Source: an uncultured bacterium (lineage in GTDB: Bacteria > Actinomycetota > Coriobacteriia > Coriobacteriales > Coriobacteriaceae). Taken from it: a stretch of 22,872 nt of DNA. Made by a program: the position numbers and the translations under genes. Where the stretch lies: the NCBI GenBank assembly GCA_905215815.1, contig CAJMRN010000024.1:1-22872 (forward strand). Direction: 5' to 3'. This document shows positions 7,235 to 13,903 of the stretch, piece after piece. How positions within the stretch are numbered: the first letter of the stretch is position 1; the number at the start of each line of letters is the position of its first letter. The notes below the pieces were generated by a model. The model worked only from the letters and a program-made list of their open reading frames with translations. It did no database searches and was not told the DNA's origin.

Positions 7235-7319
7235 TTTCGTTCTGGTCCGAGATGTGCGGATGCACGTTCTTCGCGCGCCGCGCACTCATCAATTAGGTTA
7301 ATAATGAAAGGAACCTATC

Positions 7320-8327
7320 ATGGCACTGAATCTTTCTGGTCGTAGTTTTCTGACCCTGCTTGATTTCACTACCGAGGAGATCGAGTATATGCTCGAGCTT
7401 TCGAGGGACTTTAAGAATCTCAAGCGCATGGGCGCTCCCCATCGTTATCTTGAGGGCAAGAACATCGTTCTGCTGTTTGAAAAGACTTCGACGCGTACGC
7501 GCTGCGCTTTCGAGGTGGGTGGTATGGATCTCGGCTTAGGTGTAACCTACCTTGACCCCGGTTCGTCGCAGATGGGCAAAAAGGAGTCCATTGAGGATAC
7601 CGCCCGCGTGCTTGGTCGCATGTACGACGGTATCGAGTATCGCGGCTCTGACCAGTCCATTGTTGAGGAGCTTGCCGATAAAGCCGGCGTTCCCGTGTGG
7701 AATGGTCTCACCAATGAGTATCACCCGACCCAGGCTTTGGCGGACATCCTTACGATGCGCGAGGAATTCGGCGACACGCGTGGCCTCAAGCTGGCCTATC
7801 TCGGCAAGGAGCAGGGCAATGTAAGCGATTCCCTCATGGTGATCTGCGCCAAGCTCGGCATCAACTTCTGCTCTTGTGGTCCGAAGGGCGATGTTGAGGG
7901 CGCTACCCACTTTGATCCCGAGCTGCTTGAGACTTGCCAGAAGATCGCCGAGGAAAATGGCTGCACCATTCAGCTTACTGACAACATCGATGAAGGCGTA
8001 AAGGATGCCGATGTTATTTACACCGATGTCTGGGTTGGCATGGGCCAGGCTGAGGAGCTCTGGAAGAGCCGTATCAAGCTGCTCTCCCCGTACCGCGTAA
8101 CCTCGGAGGTCATGGCGAAGGCAAACCCCAACGCTATCTTCATGCATTGTCTCCCGAGCTTCCACGATACCAAGACCACCATCGGAGCGGAAATCGCGGA
8201 GAAGTTCGGCGTAACCGAGATGGAGGTCACCGACGAGGTCTTCGAGTCCGATAAGTCTCGCGTTTTCCAAGAGGCAGAGAACCGCATGCATACCATTAAA
8301 GCTGTGATGTACGCTACTCTTCGATAA
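7320..8327 (+). CDS. arcB: Ornithine carbamoyltransferase, catabolic (ArcB)
   Basis: A 335-residue carbamoyltransferase that, in this operon, would run phosphorolysis of citrulline to ornithine and carbamoyl phosphate. The carbamoyl-phosphate site is canonical: STRTR (57-61), KKESIEDTARVLGRMYD (87-103), HPTQ (135-138) and HCLPSFHD (276-283; usually HCLPAFHD). Two amino-acid-side motifs are altered. The GDxRNN-type segment reads GKEQGNVSDSLM (162-173), and the ornithine-binding DxxxSMG loop reads DVWVGMG (236-242), with Gly for Ser. The rest, for example YDGIEYRGSDQSIVEELA and GVPVWNGLTNEYHPTQ, is strongly ArcB-like. ATG 7320 follows GAAAGGAACCTATC. The gene ends 10 bp before arcC2. Ornithine/citrulline is the default substrate; a related amine cannot be excluded. 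Confidence 0.92.
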   Translation: MALNLSGRSFLTLLDFTTEEIEYMLELSRDFKNLKRMGAPHRYLEGKNIVLLFEKTSTRTRCAFEVGGMDLGLGVTYLDPGSSQMGKKESIEDTARVLGRMYDGIEYRGSDQSIVEELADKAGVPVWNGLTNEYHPTQALADILTMREEFGDTRGLKLAYLGKEQGNVSDSLMVICAKLGINFCSCGPKGDVEGATHFDPELLETCQKIAEENGCTIQLTDNIDEGVKDADVIYTDVWVGMGQAEELWKSRIKLLSPYRVTSEVMAKANPNAIFMHCLPSFHDTKTTIGAEIAEKFGVTEMEVTDEVFESDKSRVFQEAENRMHTIKAVMYATLR

Positions 8328-8337
8328 GGAGGCACGC

Positions 8338-9300
8338 ATGTCCAAACCCTACGGTAAGCCCGATCGTATTGTCGTCGCCCTTGGCGGCAACGCCCTCGGC
8401 AACAACCCCGTTGAGCAGATCGAGGCCGTGAGCAACACCGCTCATGCCCTTCTCGGCCTGATTGAGCAGGGTAACGAGATCATCATCACCCACGGCAACG
8501 GCCCGCAGGTCGGCATGATCCAGAACGCCTTCGCCGCTGCCCACGACGCCATCGGCACCCCCGAGATGCCGCTGCCCGAGTGCGGCGCCATGTCCCAGGG
8601 CTACATTGGTTATCACCTGCAGCAGGGCATCGGCCGCGAGATGCACAAGCGCTATAAGCGTTGGCACGCCGCCACCGTCGTCACCCAGATCGAGTGCGAC
8701 CCGGATGATCCCGCGTTCAAGAACCCGACCAAGCCGATCGGCCCCTTCTACACCGAGGAGCAGGCCAAGGAGTTCATGGCCGAGGATCCCTCCAAGGTCT
8801 TCGTCGAGGATTCCGGCCGCGGCTGGCGTCGCGTCGTCGCTTCCCCCGATCCCAAGAAGATCGTCGAGGCCGACTCCATCCTCAACCTGCTCGACAACGA
8901 GTTCATCGTCATCGCCTGCGGTGGCGGCGGCATCCCCGTCGTCCGCGACTACGAGAACAAGGGCTGCTACAAGGGCGTCCCCGCCGTCATCGACAAGGAC
9001 CTGGGCGGCGAGCTGCTGGCCGAGGACTGCGACGCCGACGTTCTGTTCCTGCTGACCGCCGTTGAGCATGTCGCCATCAACTTTGGCAAGCCCAACCAGG
9101 AGGAGCTCGAGGACCTCACCGCCGACGAGGCCGAGCGCCTGGCCGACGAGGGCCAGTTCGGCAAGGGTTCCATGGAGCCCAAGGTCCGCGCTGCCATCAA
9201 GTTCGCCCGTTCCCGCAAGGGCCGCACCTGCATCATCGGCGCACTGGACAAGGCCGCCGAGACCATGGCCGGCCTCTCCGGTACCCGCATCCACGAGTAG
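8338..9300 (+). CDS. arcC: Carbamate kinase, operon copy (ArcC2)
   Basis: A 320-residue carbamate kinase, the ATP-yielding last step of the arc operon (carbamoyl phosphate + ADP to ATP, CO2 and ammonia). It has the same motifs as ArcC1: VALGGNALG, THGNGPQVG, CGGGGIPV and DKDLGGELLA. ATG 8338 is preceded by AAGGAGGCACGC and lies 10 bp after the arcB stop, so translation is probably coupled. Bases 8371-9300 are identical to arcC1. The first 33 bases differ at nine positions, giving Tyr5 instead of Leu5 and codons (AAA, GGT, GAT, ATT) that resemble arcA2 and arcB rather than the body of the gene. This suggests the original operon copy was overwritten by arcC1 sequence. It is followed by the copied terminator. 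Confidence 0.96.
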   Translation: MSKPYGKPDRIVVALGGNALGNNPVEQIEAVSNTAHALLGLIEQGNEIIITHGNGPQVGMIQNAFAAAHDAIGTPEMPLPECGAMSQGYIGYHLQQGIGREMHKRYKRWHAATVVTQIECDPDDPAFKNPTKPIGPFYTEEQAKEFMAEDPSKVFVEDSGRGWRRVVASPDPKKIVEADSILNLLDNEFIVIACGGGGIPVVRDYENKGCYKGVPAVIDKDLGGELLAEDCDADVLFLLTAVEHVAINFGKPNQEELEDLTADEAERLADEGQFGKGSMEPKVRAAIKFARSRKGRTCIIGALDKAAETMAGLSGTRIHE

Positions 9301-9404
9301 TCTCTACTCTGTTGCCTCTCTCGTGGGCGCCGGGCAAGGCGCCCGCAAACTAGCCTCTCTTCATGAGCCCCGCGGTCCGCTCCGACTGCGGGGCTTTTGC
9401 TATT
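8371..9404 (+). repeat. 1034-bp exact direct repeat, copy 2 (arcC2 body and terminator)
   Basis: Identical to 1166-2199 at every base compared, in the same orientation, offset by 7205 bp. It starts in codon 12 of arcC2 and ends at GCTATT, after which the two loci diverge (GAGGTGG here, CACCTAG in copy 1). Confidence 0.97.
9325..9398 (+). terminator. Terminator region after arcC2
   Basis: This is the same two-hairpin arrangement as after arcC1: GGGCGCC/GGCGCCC (9325-9344), then AGCCCCGC/GCGGGGCT (9366-9395) with a short T run. It would end the arc operon transcript. Confidence 0.75.
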
Positions 9405-9450
9405 GAGGTGGCTGTTCATGAGAAGCATTGCAGACCGCGGAAACCCAGCA

Positions 9451-9566
9451 CTTGGGGACGTTCCTTTCTGCCGGCATCTTGGGACAGTTCTTTTCGACAG
9501 TGCGAGCGGTCGTCTGCAAAGGCCGTCCCCAGTGGCCACTCATTTAAGTCTGTCCCCAATGACTAG
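9451..9566. repeat. Cluster of GGGGAC-type short repeats
   Basis: Four related units: CTTGGGGACGTTCCTTT (9451-9467) and CTTGGGACAGTTCTTTT (9478-9494) on the plus strand, then CCACTGGGGACGGCCT (9520-9535) and CTAGTCATTGGGGACAGACT (about 9547-9566) on the minus strand. The head-to-head arrangement could fold back on itself. The last unit covers the stop codon of the C39-like peptidase. It resembles the unit after arcC1 (2203-2226). It is probably a dispersed intergenic repeat, possibly mobile, but no transposase is present here. Confidence 0.5.
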
Positions 9567-10567
9567 TAGTAGGCCCACATGGCTTCGATTTCGTTGAGGA
9601 CTTCTACGACGCCCCAGCGGCGGGCGCTGCGGCTTTGCGAGTTGGGGTCGTAGACACCGATCTGGTCGGCGTCGTCAATCCCGTAGAGCACGATGTAATG
9701 ACCAACGTTGGTAAACGTGCCGGGGCGCACGGCGGCGATTACGGGAGCACCCGAGCGCAAGGCCTGGGCCATCGAGTCTCGATCGTTGTAGAGCTGCGTC
9801 CCGTTAAGCCCCAGCTGCCATGCACCGCTCGTCATAAACGACCACTCGGTGGCACCGGTGGGTGCATAGTTGCCCGCCTCGGAAAGAGCGCACATATCGA
9901 CCGGCGTCATATCGGTGTGGCCGGTCTTATAAATGTAGACCATGGTAAGACAGGTGGGGCCGCAGGCGTTTTGACGGATGGTACCGCCGGCGTAGGGCAG
10001 CTCCGACCATGCCGGATCTATCTGATAGATATGGGGCATGGTGCCGGCTTGCCACTGCGAGCGCGGGGTCGAAAACGCAAACGAGTAGCCGGGCGCAACC
10101 GGGGCCTTGAGCAGCTTGTCCTCGGCGGTGGGCTCCAGGCCGGCAGAGCCATGCGAGGCACACGACCCCAGATACACAAAGGCCAGACATGCCATGATGG
10201 AGCACAGGACAAGACAGAGACGATGAATCCGCGGACTGACGGCCCTGACACGTCCCATCGGCCGTGGCTGCTTTGCGCTGCGTCCGCCGCGGGGCTTCGA
10301 AAAGAAACGGCTGATGTGATTGTCAGACTTTCGTCGATTGTTTTTCTGCCGCCGAGGCACTTCGGCCCGGCGTTGACGGGTGCCCGAGTATGGGCGATCA
10401 GCCTGACGCGCGTTGGCATTCTGCGGCATAGACGACGAGGGGCGATCCTGCGGACGCTGCGGGTTCTGCGGCTCGTCGCTGTCAGAAACACTACTGAATG
10501 TTGGCGTGGTACGCCCGGCAAGGCGAACGTTTCGCTGTCGTTCGCCGTCGTTGTATCCGTATGCCAT
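9563..10567 (-). CDS. Membrane-anchored C39-like (papain-fold) cysteine peptidase
   Basis: A 334-residue protein. Residues 1-112 are hydrophilic, rich in Arg, Pro, Gln and Ser, and probably disordered in the cytoplasm. One membrane segment follows (about 115-136, HRLCLVLCSIMACLAFVYLG), then an exported C-terminal domain. That domain carries the papain-like triad of the peptidase C39-like family: Cys202 in NACGPTCLTMV, His290 in GHYIVLYGID and Asp307 in VYDPNS. The adjacent Gln199 could form the oxyanion hole. No ABC transporter domain or bacteriocin gene is nearby, so it is not a leader-processing exporter; a surface protease or amidase is more likely. GACGAGGCGG lies seven bases before ATG 10567. 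It stands alone and is convergent with the arc operon. The substrate is unknown. Confidence 0.82.
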   Translation of the reverse strand: MAYGYNDGERQRNVRLAGRTTPTFSSVSDSDEPQNPQRPQDRPSSSMPQNANARQADRPYSGTRQRRAEVPRRQKNNRRKSDNHISRFFSKPRGGRSAKQPRPMGRVRAVSPRIHRLCLVLCSIMACLAFVYLGSCASHGSAGLEPTAEDKLLKAPVAPGYSFAFSTPRSQWQAGTMPHIYQIDPAWSELPYAGGTIRQNACGPTCLTMVYIYKTGHTDMTPVDMCALSEAGNYAPTGATEWSFMTSGAWQLGLNGTQLYNDRDSMAQALRSGAPVIAAVRPGTFTNVGHYIVLYGIDDADQIGVYDPNSQSRSARRWGVVEVLNEIEAMWAYY

Positions 10568-10926
10568 CTGTACCGCCTCGTCTCACGTATAACCCGTCCA
10601 TCCTACAAAAAAGACGTGCAGCAAATGAGTGCGTGCGACAAAAGCTCGGTAAACGGCACGAACGGGAGCGAGCCTGTCGCCATAAAGTGGCACCCTCCGC
10701 GAGCGATCGAATCGCGTCATCAAAACGGGCACTCGCAACGAGTGGCGCCCCTCGCCGTTCGTCCCAAAAACGGTGCCGTTCGTTGTACAGTTCTGCCTTC
10801 GGTCGAGCTACAAGCGGCGCTGCTGTGCCAAGGCCGTATCTTAAAGCCACGAAATAAAAGCGCGCGGCAAAACGGACCGCGCAAGGGGTGACGCCAAGGG
10901 GCGTCAAAAAGGAAAGGAGGGGAACA
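10568..10926. other. Divergent intergenic region upstream of the APC permease
   Basis: About 360 bp between the start of the minus-strand peptidase and the plus-strand permease. It should hold promoters for both, but I could not fix -35/-10 pairs. It contains a small palindrome (AACGG-TG-CCGTT) near 10780 and, next to the permease, two leader hairpins (listed separately). No credible gene was seen. Confidence 0.5.
10862..10906 (+). promoter_or_regulatory. Two leader hairpins before the APC permease ribosome site
   Basis: GCGCGG/CCGCGC (10862-10867 with 10877-10882), then TGACGCC-AAGG-GGCGTCA (10889-10906). The second stem ends only a few bases before the AAAGGAAAGGAGGGG ribosome site. It has no T tract, so it is not a terminator. 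It may influence translation or mRNA stability. Confidence 0.45.
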
Positions 10927-12378
10927 ATGGCGGACAAGAACGCAGAAGTTGCAGTCGAGGGCGACGGTGGCATGAAGAAAACGCTTTCGCTCTGGAACTT
11001 CTTCACCATCGGTTTCGGTGCCATCATCGGTACCGGTTGGGTTCTGCAGGTCGGCGACTGGATGGTCGTGGGCGGCGGTCCCGTTCCCGCTATGATCGCA
11101 TTCCTCTTGGGTGCAATCTTCCTCGTGCCCGTCGGAGCTGTTTTCGGTGAGCTCACGGCTGCTATCCCCATCTCGGGCGGCATCGTCGAGTATGTCGATC
11201 GTAGCTTTGGCCGTACGCTGAGCTACATCACCGGTTGGCTCCTGGCCCTGGGCAACGGAATCCTGTGCCCGTGGGAGGCCATCGCCATCTCGACCCTCGT
11301 GTCCGAGATGTTCGGTAGCCTGCCCGGTCTTGAGTGGCTGCGCGCCGTCAAGCTCTACACCATCCTAGGCGCCGACGTTTACCTGTTCCCGACGCTGATC
11401 GCGCTCGGCTTTGCGGTCTACGTCATCTTCCTCAACTTCCGCGGTGCCAGCTCGGCCGCCAAGCTCCAGGCCTTCCTGACCAAGGCTCTGCTCTGCGGCA
11501 TGCTGCTCGCCATGGGCGTCTCGCTGTTCACCGGCTCGCCGGACAACGCCATGCCCGTATTCTCCCAGGTCAGCGGCGCTGGCGGCGGCAAGGCCGCTAC
11601 CGAAAGCACCAGCCTGTTCGCCGGCATCGTGTCGGTCCTGGTTCTAACTCCGTTCTTCTACGCCGGTTTCGACACCATTCCTCAGCAGGCTGAGGAAGCA
11701 GCTGAGGGCCTCAACTGGAACAAGTTCGGCAAGATCATCTCCTTGGCCCTGCTGGCCGCCGGCGGCTTCTACATGGTCTGCATCTACTCGTTCGGCACCA
11801 TCCTCGACTGGCATGAGTTTGTTAAGAGCCCGGTTCCCGCGCTTGCCTGCCTCAAGGGCATCAACATGCTCCTGTACCTGGCCATGCTCGTCATCGCCAC
11901 GCTTGGACCCATGGGCCCGATGAACTCCTTCTATGGCGCCACGAGCCGCATCATGCTCGCCATGGGTCGCAAGGGCCAGCTGCCTGAGAAGTTCGCCGAG
12001 GTCGACCCCAAGTCCGGCGCTCCCAAGCTTGCCTGCGTCGTCTTGGGCGTCATCACTGTCATCGGTCCGTTCCTGGGCAAGAACATGCTCATTCCTCTGA
12101 CCAACGTGTCGGCTCTCGCCTTCATCTTCTCCTGCGGCATGGTCGCCCTCGCCTGCCTGCGCATGCGCTTCACCGAGCCCGATCTGCCTCGTCCCTACGA
12201 GGTGCCCGGCGGCAAGTTTGGCATCGGCCTCGCTATCGCCGCCTGCGCCATCATCATCGGCCTGCTCGTGATTCCGTTCTCTCCCGCCTCCCTCAACATG
12301 GTGGAGTGGAGCATCGTGATCGGCTGGTTGGCTATCGGCCTGGCCCTCATGGCTTTCACCAATTCCCGCAAAAAGTAA
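10927..12378 (+). CDS. APC-family amino acid permease
   Basis: A 483-residue amino acid-polyamine-organocation transporter with about twelve membrane segments. The family's first-helix signature is clear (FFTIGFGAIIGTGWVLQVGD, about residues 24-43). Others are GELTAAIPISGGIVEYVDR, the FFYAGFDTIPQQAEEA segment of helix 6, and GATSRIMLAMGRKGQLP in the loop after helix 8. ATG 10927 was chosen because AAAGGAGGGGAACA precedes it and it starts with a normal hydrophilic tail; an earlier in-frame ATG (10888) would place the ribosome site inside the gene. Codon use is highly biased, suggesting strong expression. The amidohydrolase follows after 130 bp containing a hairpin but no T tract, so the two are probably co-transcribed. 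The substrate is not readable; amino acids or a derivative handled by the amidohydrolase are likely. Confidence 0.9.
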   Translation: MADKNAEVAVEGDGGMKKTLSLWNFFTIGFGAIIGTGWVLQVGDWMVVGGGPVPAMIAFLLGAIFLVPVGAVFGELTAAIPISGGIVEYVDRSFGRTLSYITGWLLALGNGILCPWEAIAISTLVSEMFGSLPGLEWLRAVKLYTILGADVYLFPTLIALGFAVYVIFLNFRGASSAAKLQAFLTKALLCGMLLAMGVSLFTGSPDNAMPVFSQVSGAGGGKAATESTSLFAGIVSVLVLTPFFYAGFDTIPQQAEEAAEGLNWNKFGKIISLALLAAGGFYMVCIYSFGTILDWHEFVKSPVPALACLKGINMLLYLAMLVIATLGPMGPMNSFYGATSRIMLAMGRKGQLPEKFAEVDPKSGAPKLACVVLGVITVIGPFLGKNMLIPLTNVSALAFIFSCGMVALACLRMRFTEPDLPRPYEVPGGKFGIGLAIAACAIIIGLLVIPFSPASLNMVEWSIVIGWLAIGLALMAFTNSRKK

Positions 12379-12398
12379 CGCCTAGCCGGGGCGGATCG

Positions 12399-12427
12399 GG
12401 TGCGCGGAATCCTCTCTCCCGCGCACC
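12399..12427 (+). terminator. Intercistronic hairpin between permease and amidohydrolase
   Basis: GGTGCGCGG (12399-12407) pairs perfectly with CCGCGCACC (12419-12427) around an 11-base loop, and weaker pairing extends outward. No T run follows, so it is more likely a processing, stability or partial attenuation structure than a full terminator. Confidence 0.45.
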
Positions 12428-12508
12428 GAACCCGGCACCACTTGGGTAGCTTTGTGAGGCCTAGCCCAACATGGCCTCGCCCACTATATGGATCCATAAG
12501 GAGGAACC

Positions 12509-13786
12509 ATGTCCACTAAGTATGCAATCGTTGGCGGCAAGCTCATCGACGGTACCGGTGCCGAGCCGGTCGAGAACTCCCTCGTTCTCGTCGACGACAG
12601 CGGCAAGATCGAGTACGCCGGTGCTATGCAGGACCTTCCCGAGGGCGTTGAGGTTATCGACGCCGCCGGCAAGACCGTCCTTCCCGGCCTGATCGACACC
12701 CACCTGCACTTCTCGGGCAACCTGACCGACGATGACACCGATTGGGTCATGCAGCCGCTCCTCGAGAAGCAGGCCGTCGCCGTCAAGCAGGCCTACGACT
12801 GCCTCACCCACGGCCTCACCACCGTCTGCGAGATCGGCCGCTTTGGTATCCAGATCCGTGACTGCATCGACAAGGGCGTCTTTAAGGGCCCGCGCGTTCT
12901 GGCCACCGGCCTCGGCTTCTGCCGCGTTGCCGGCCACGGTGACTCCCACCACTGCACCCAGGAGCTCAACAAGGAATCCCACCCCTGGGGCGACCAGGTC
13001 GATGGTCCTTGGGATCTGCGCAAGGCCGTCCGTCGTCGCCTGCGCGAGAACCCCGATGCCATCAAGATCTGGGCTACCGGTGGCGGCATCTGGCGCTGGG
13101 ATTCCGGTCGCGACCAGCACTATTGCTCCGAGGAGATCCAGGCCGTGGTCGAAGAGGCAAAGATGGTCGGTATCCCCGTGTGGAGCCACTGCTACAACAA
13201 CCACGCCGCTGCCTACGATTCCGTCCGCTTTGGCTGCGAGCAGCTGATTCACGGTTTCGATATCGATGAGCGCACCATGGACCTCATGGCCGAGCAGGGC
13301 ACCTTCTTCACCCCGACAATCGCCTTCCTGCCCACCTGGTACGCCACCTATCCGCCCGTCTACGTCCCCGAGCTGCACGACAAGTACGAGGGCACCCTGG
13401 TCGAGAAGGAGCTGCAGCGCAACTACGACTGCCTGCGCGAGGCCAAGAAGCGCGGCGTCGTCATGACGATCGGCTCCGACTCCTTCTCCTTCGTCACCCC
13501 GTACGGCACCTGCTCCATCGAGGAGATGTACGAGTTCGTCGACAAGATCGGCTTCACCCCGGTCGAGACCATCACCTGCGCCACCCTCAACGGTGCCAAG
13601 ATGTGCCACATCGAGGACGAGACCGGTTCCATCGAGGCCGGCAAGTGCGCCGACCTGCTGGTCGTCAACGGTGACGTCGCCGCCGACATCCACGTGCTCA
13701 ACACCGACAACATGGACGTCATCATGAAGGATGGCTGGATCGTCGAGGCTGGCACCTTTGGCGAGGCCAACAAATACAGCGCCTAA
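12509..13786 (+). CDS. Metal-dependent amidohydrolase, prolidase/imidazolonepropionase-like
   Basis: A 425-residue member of the amidohydrolase superfamily. The binuclear-metal ligands are visible: His65 and His67 (DTHLHFSG), Lys186 as the likely carboxylated lysine (AIKIWATGGG), His227 (VWSHCYNN), His248 (LIHGFDID) and Asp324 (TIGSDSF). The N-terminal IVGGKLIDGTG and C-terminal GSIEAGKCADLLVVNGD strands form the usual composite beta domain. It is cytoplasmic, with no signal peptide. The overall pattern resembles the subgroup that hydrolyses Xaa-Arg/Lys or Xaa-Pro dipeptides and N-acyl amino acids, but the exact substrate cannot be read. AAGGAGGAACC precedes ATG 12509. Placed after an APC permease and near the arc operon, it may release amino acids from an imported conjugate or dipeptide. 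Codon bias is strong. Confidence 0.85.
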   Translation: MSTKYAIVGGKLIDGTGAEPVENSLVLVDDSGKIEYAGAMQDLPEGVEVIDAAGKTVLPGLIDTHLHFSGNLTDDDTDWVMQPLLEKQAVAVKQAYDCLTHGLTTVCEIGRFGIQIRDCIDKGVFKGPRVLATGLGFCRVAGHGDSHHCTQELNKESHPWGDQVDGPWDLRKAVRRRLRENPDAIKIWATGGGIWRWDSGRDQHYCSEEIQAVVEEAKMVGIPVWSHCYNNHAAAYDSVRFGCEQLIHGFDIDERTMDLMAEQGTFFTPTIAFLPTWYATYPPVYVPELHDKYEGTLVEKELQRNYDCLREAKKRGVVMTIGSDSFSFVTPYGTCSIEEMYEFVDKIGFTPVETITCATLNGAKMCHIEDETGSIEAGKCADLLVVNGDVAADIHVLNTDNMDVIMKDGWIVEAGTFGEANKYSA

Positions 13787-13837
13787 GATACCGTTTGTCG
13801 ATGGCTGGATGTAAAACACAGTTTTTGATTGCATAAT

Positions 13838-13873
13838 GCAATGGAGAGGGTCGCTTGCGGCCCTCTTTATTGC
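13838..13873 (+). terminator. Terminator after the amidohydrolase
   Basis: GCAATGGAGAGGG pairs with CCCTCTTTATTGC (13838-13850 with 13861-13873) as a 13-bp stem including two G-U pairs and a 10-base loop. The T-rich stretch lies within the 3' arm rather than after it. It lies 51 bp past the amidohydrolase stop and about 30 bp before the kinase. Confidence 0.6.
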
Positions 13874-13903
13874 TATCGGTGCGGTAGATAAAAGGGGATG
13901 ACG

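Noticed and set aside
5969..7285. 438-codon minus-strand frame opposite arcA2
   Set aside because: It is a mirror of a real gene whose sense strand has all arginine deiminase catalytic residues; the antisense product matches no known family.
1166..9404. Arc cluster as a composite transposon
   Set aside because: The flanking repeats are carbamate kinase genes, with no transposase, terminal inverted repeats or visible target duplications.
9451..9566. CRISPR-like array
   Set aside because: The repeat units are short, degenerate, in mixed orientation and irregularly spaced, and no cas gene is present.
9635..10891. 418-codon plus-strand frame opposite the C39-like peptidase
   Set aside because: The minus strand has a membrane segment, catalytic triad and ribosome site; the plus-strand product has none of these.
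12461..13834. 457-codon minus-strand frame opposite the amidohydrolase
   Set aside because: It is an antisense shadow rich in Gly, Val, Asp and Leu; the sense strand has all metal ligands in order.
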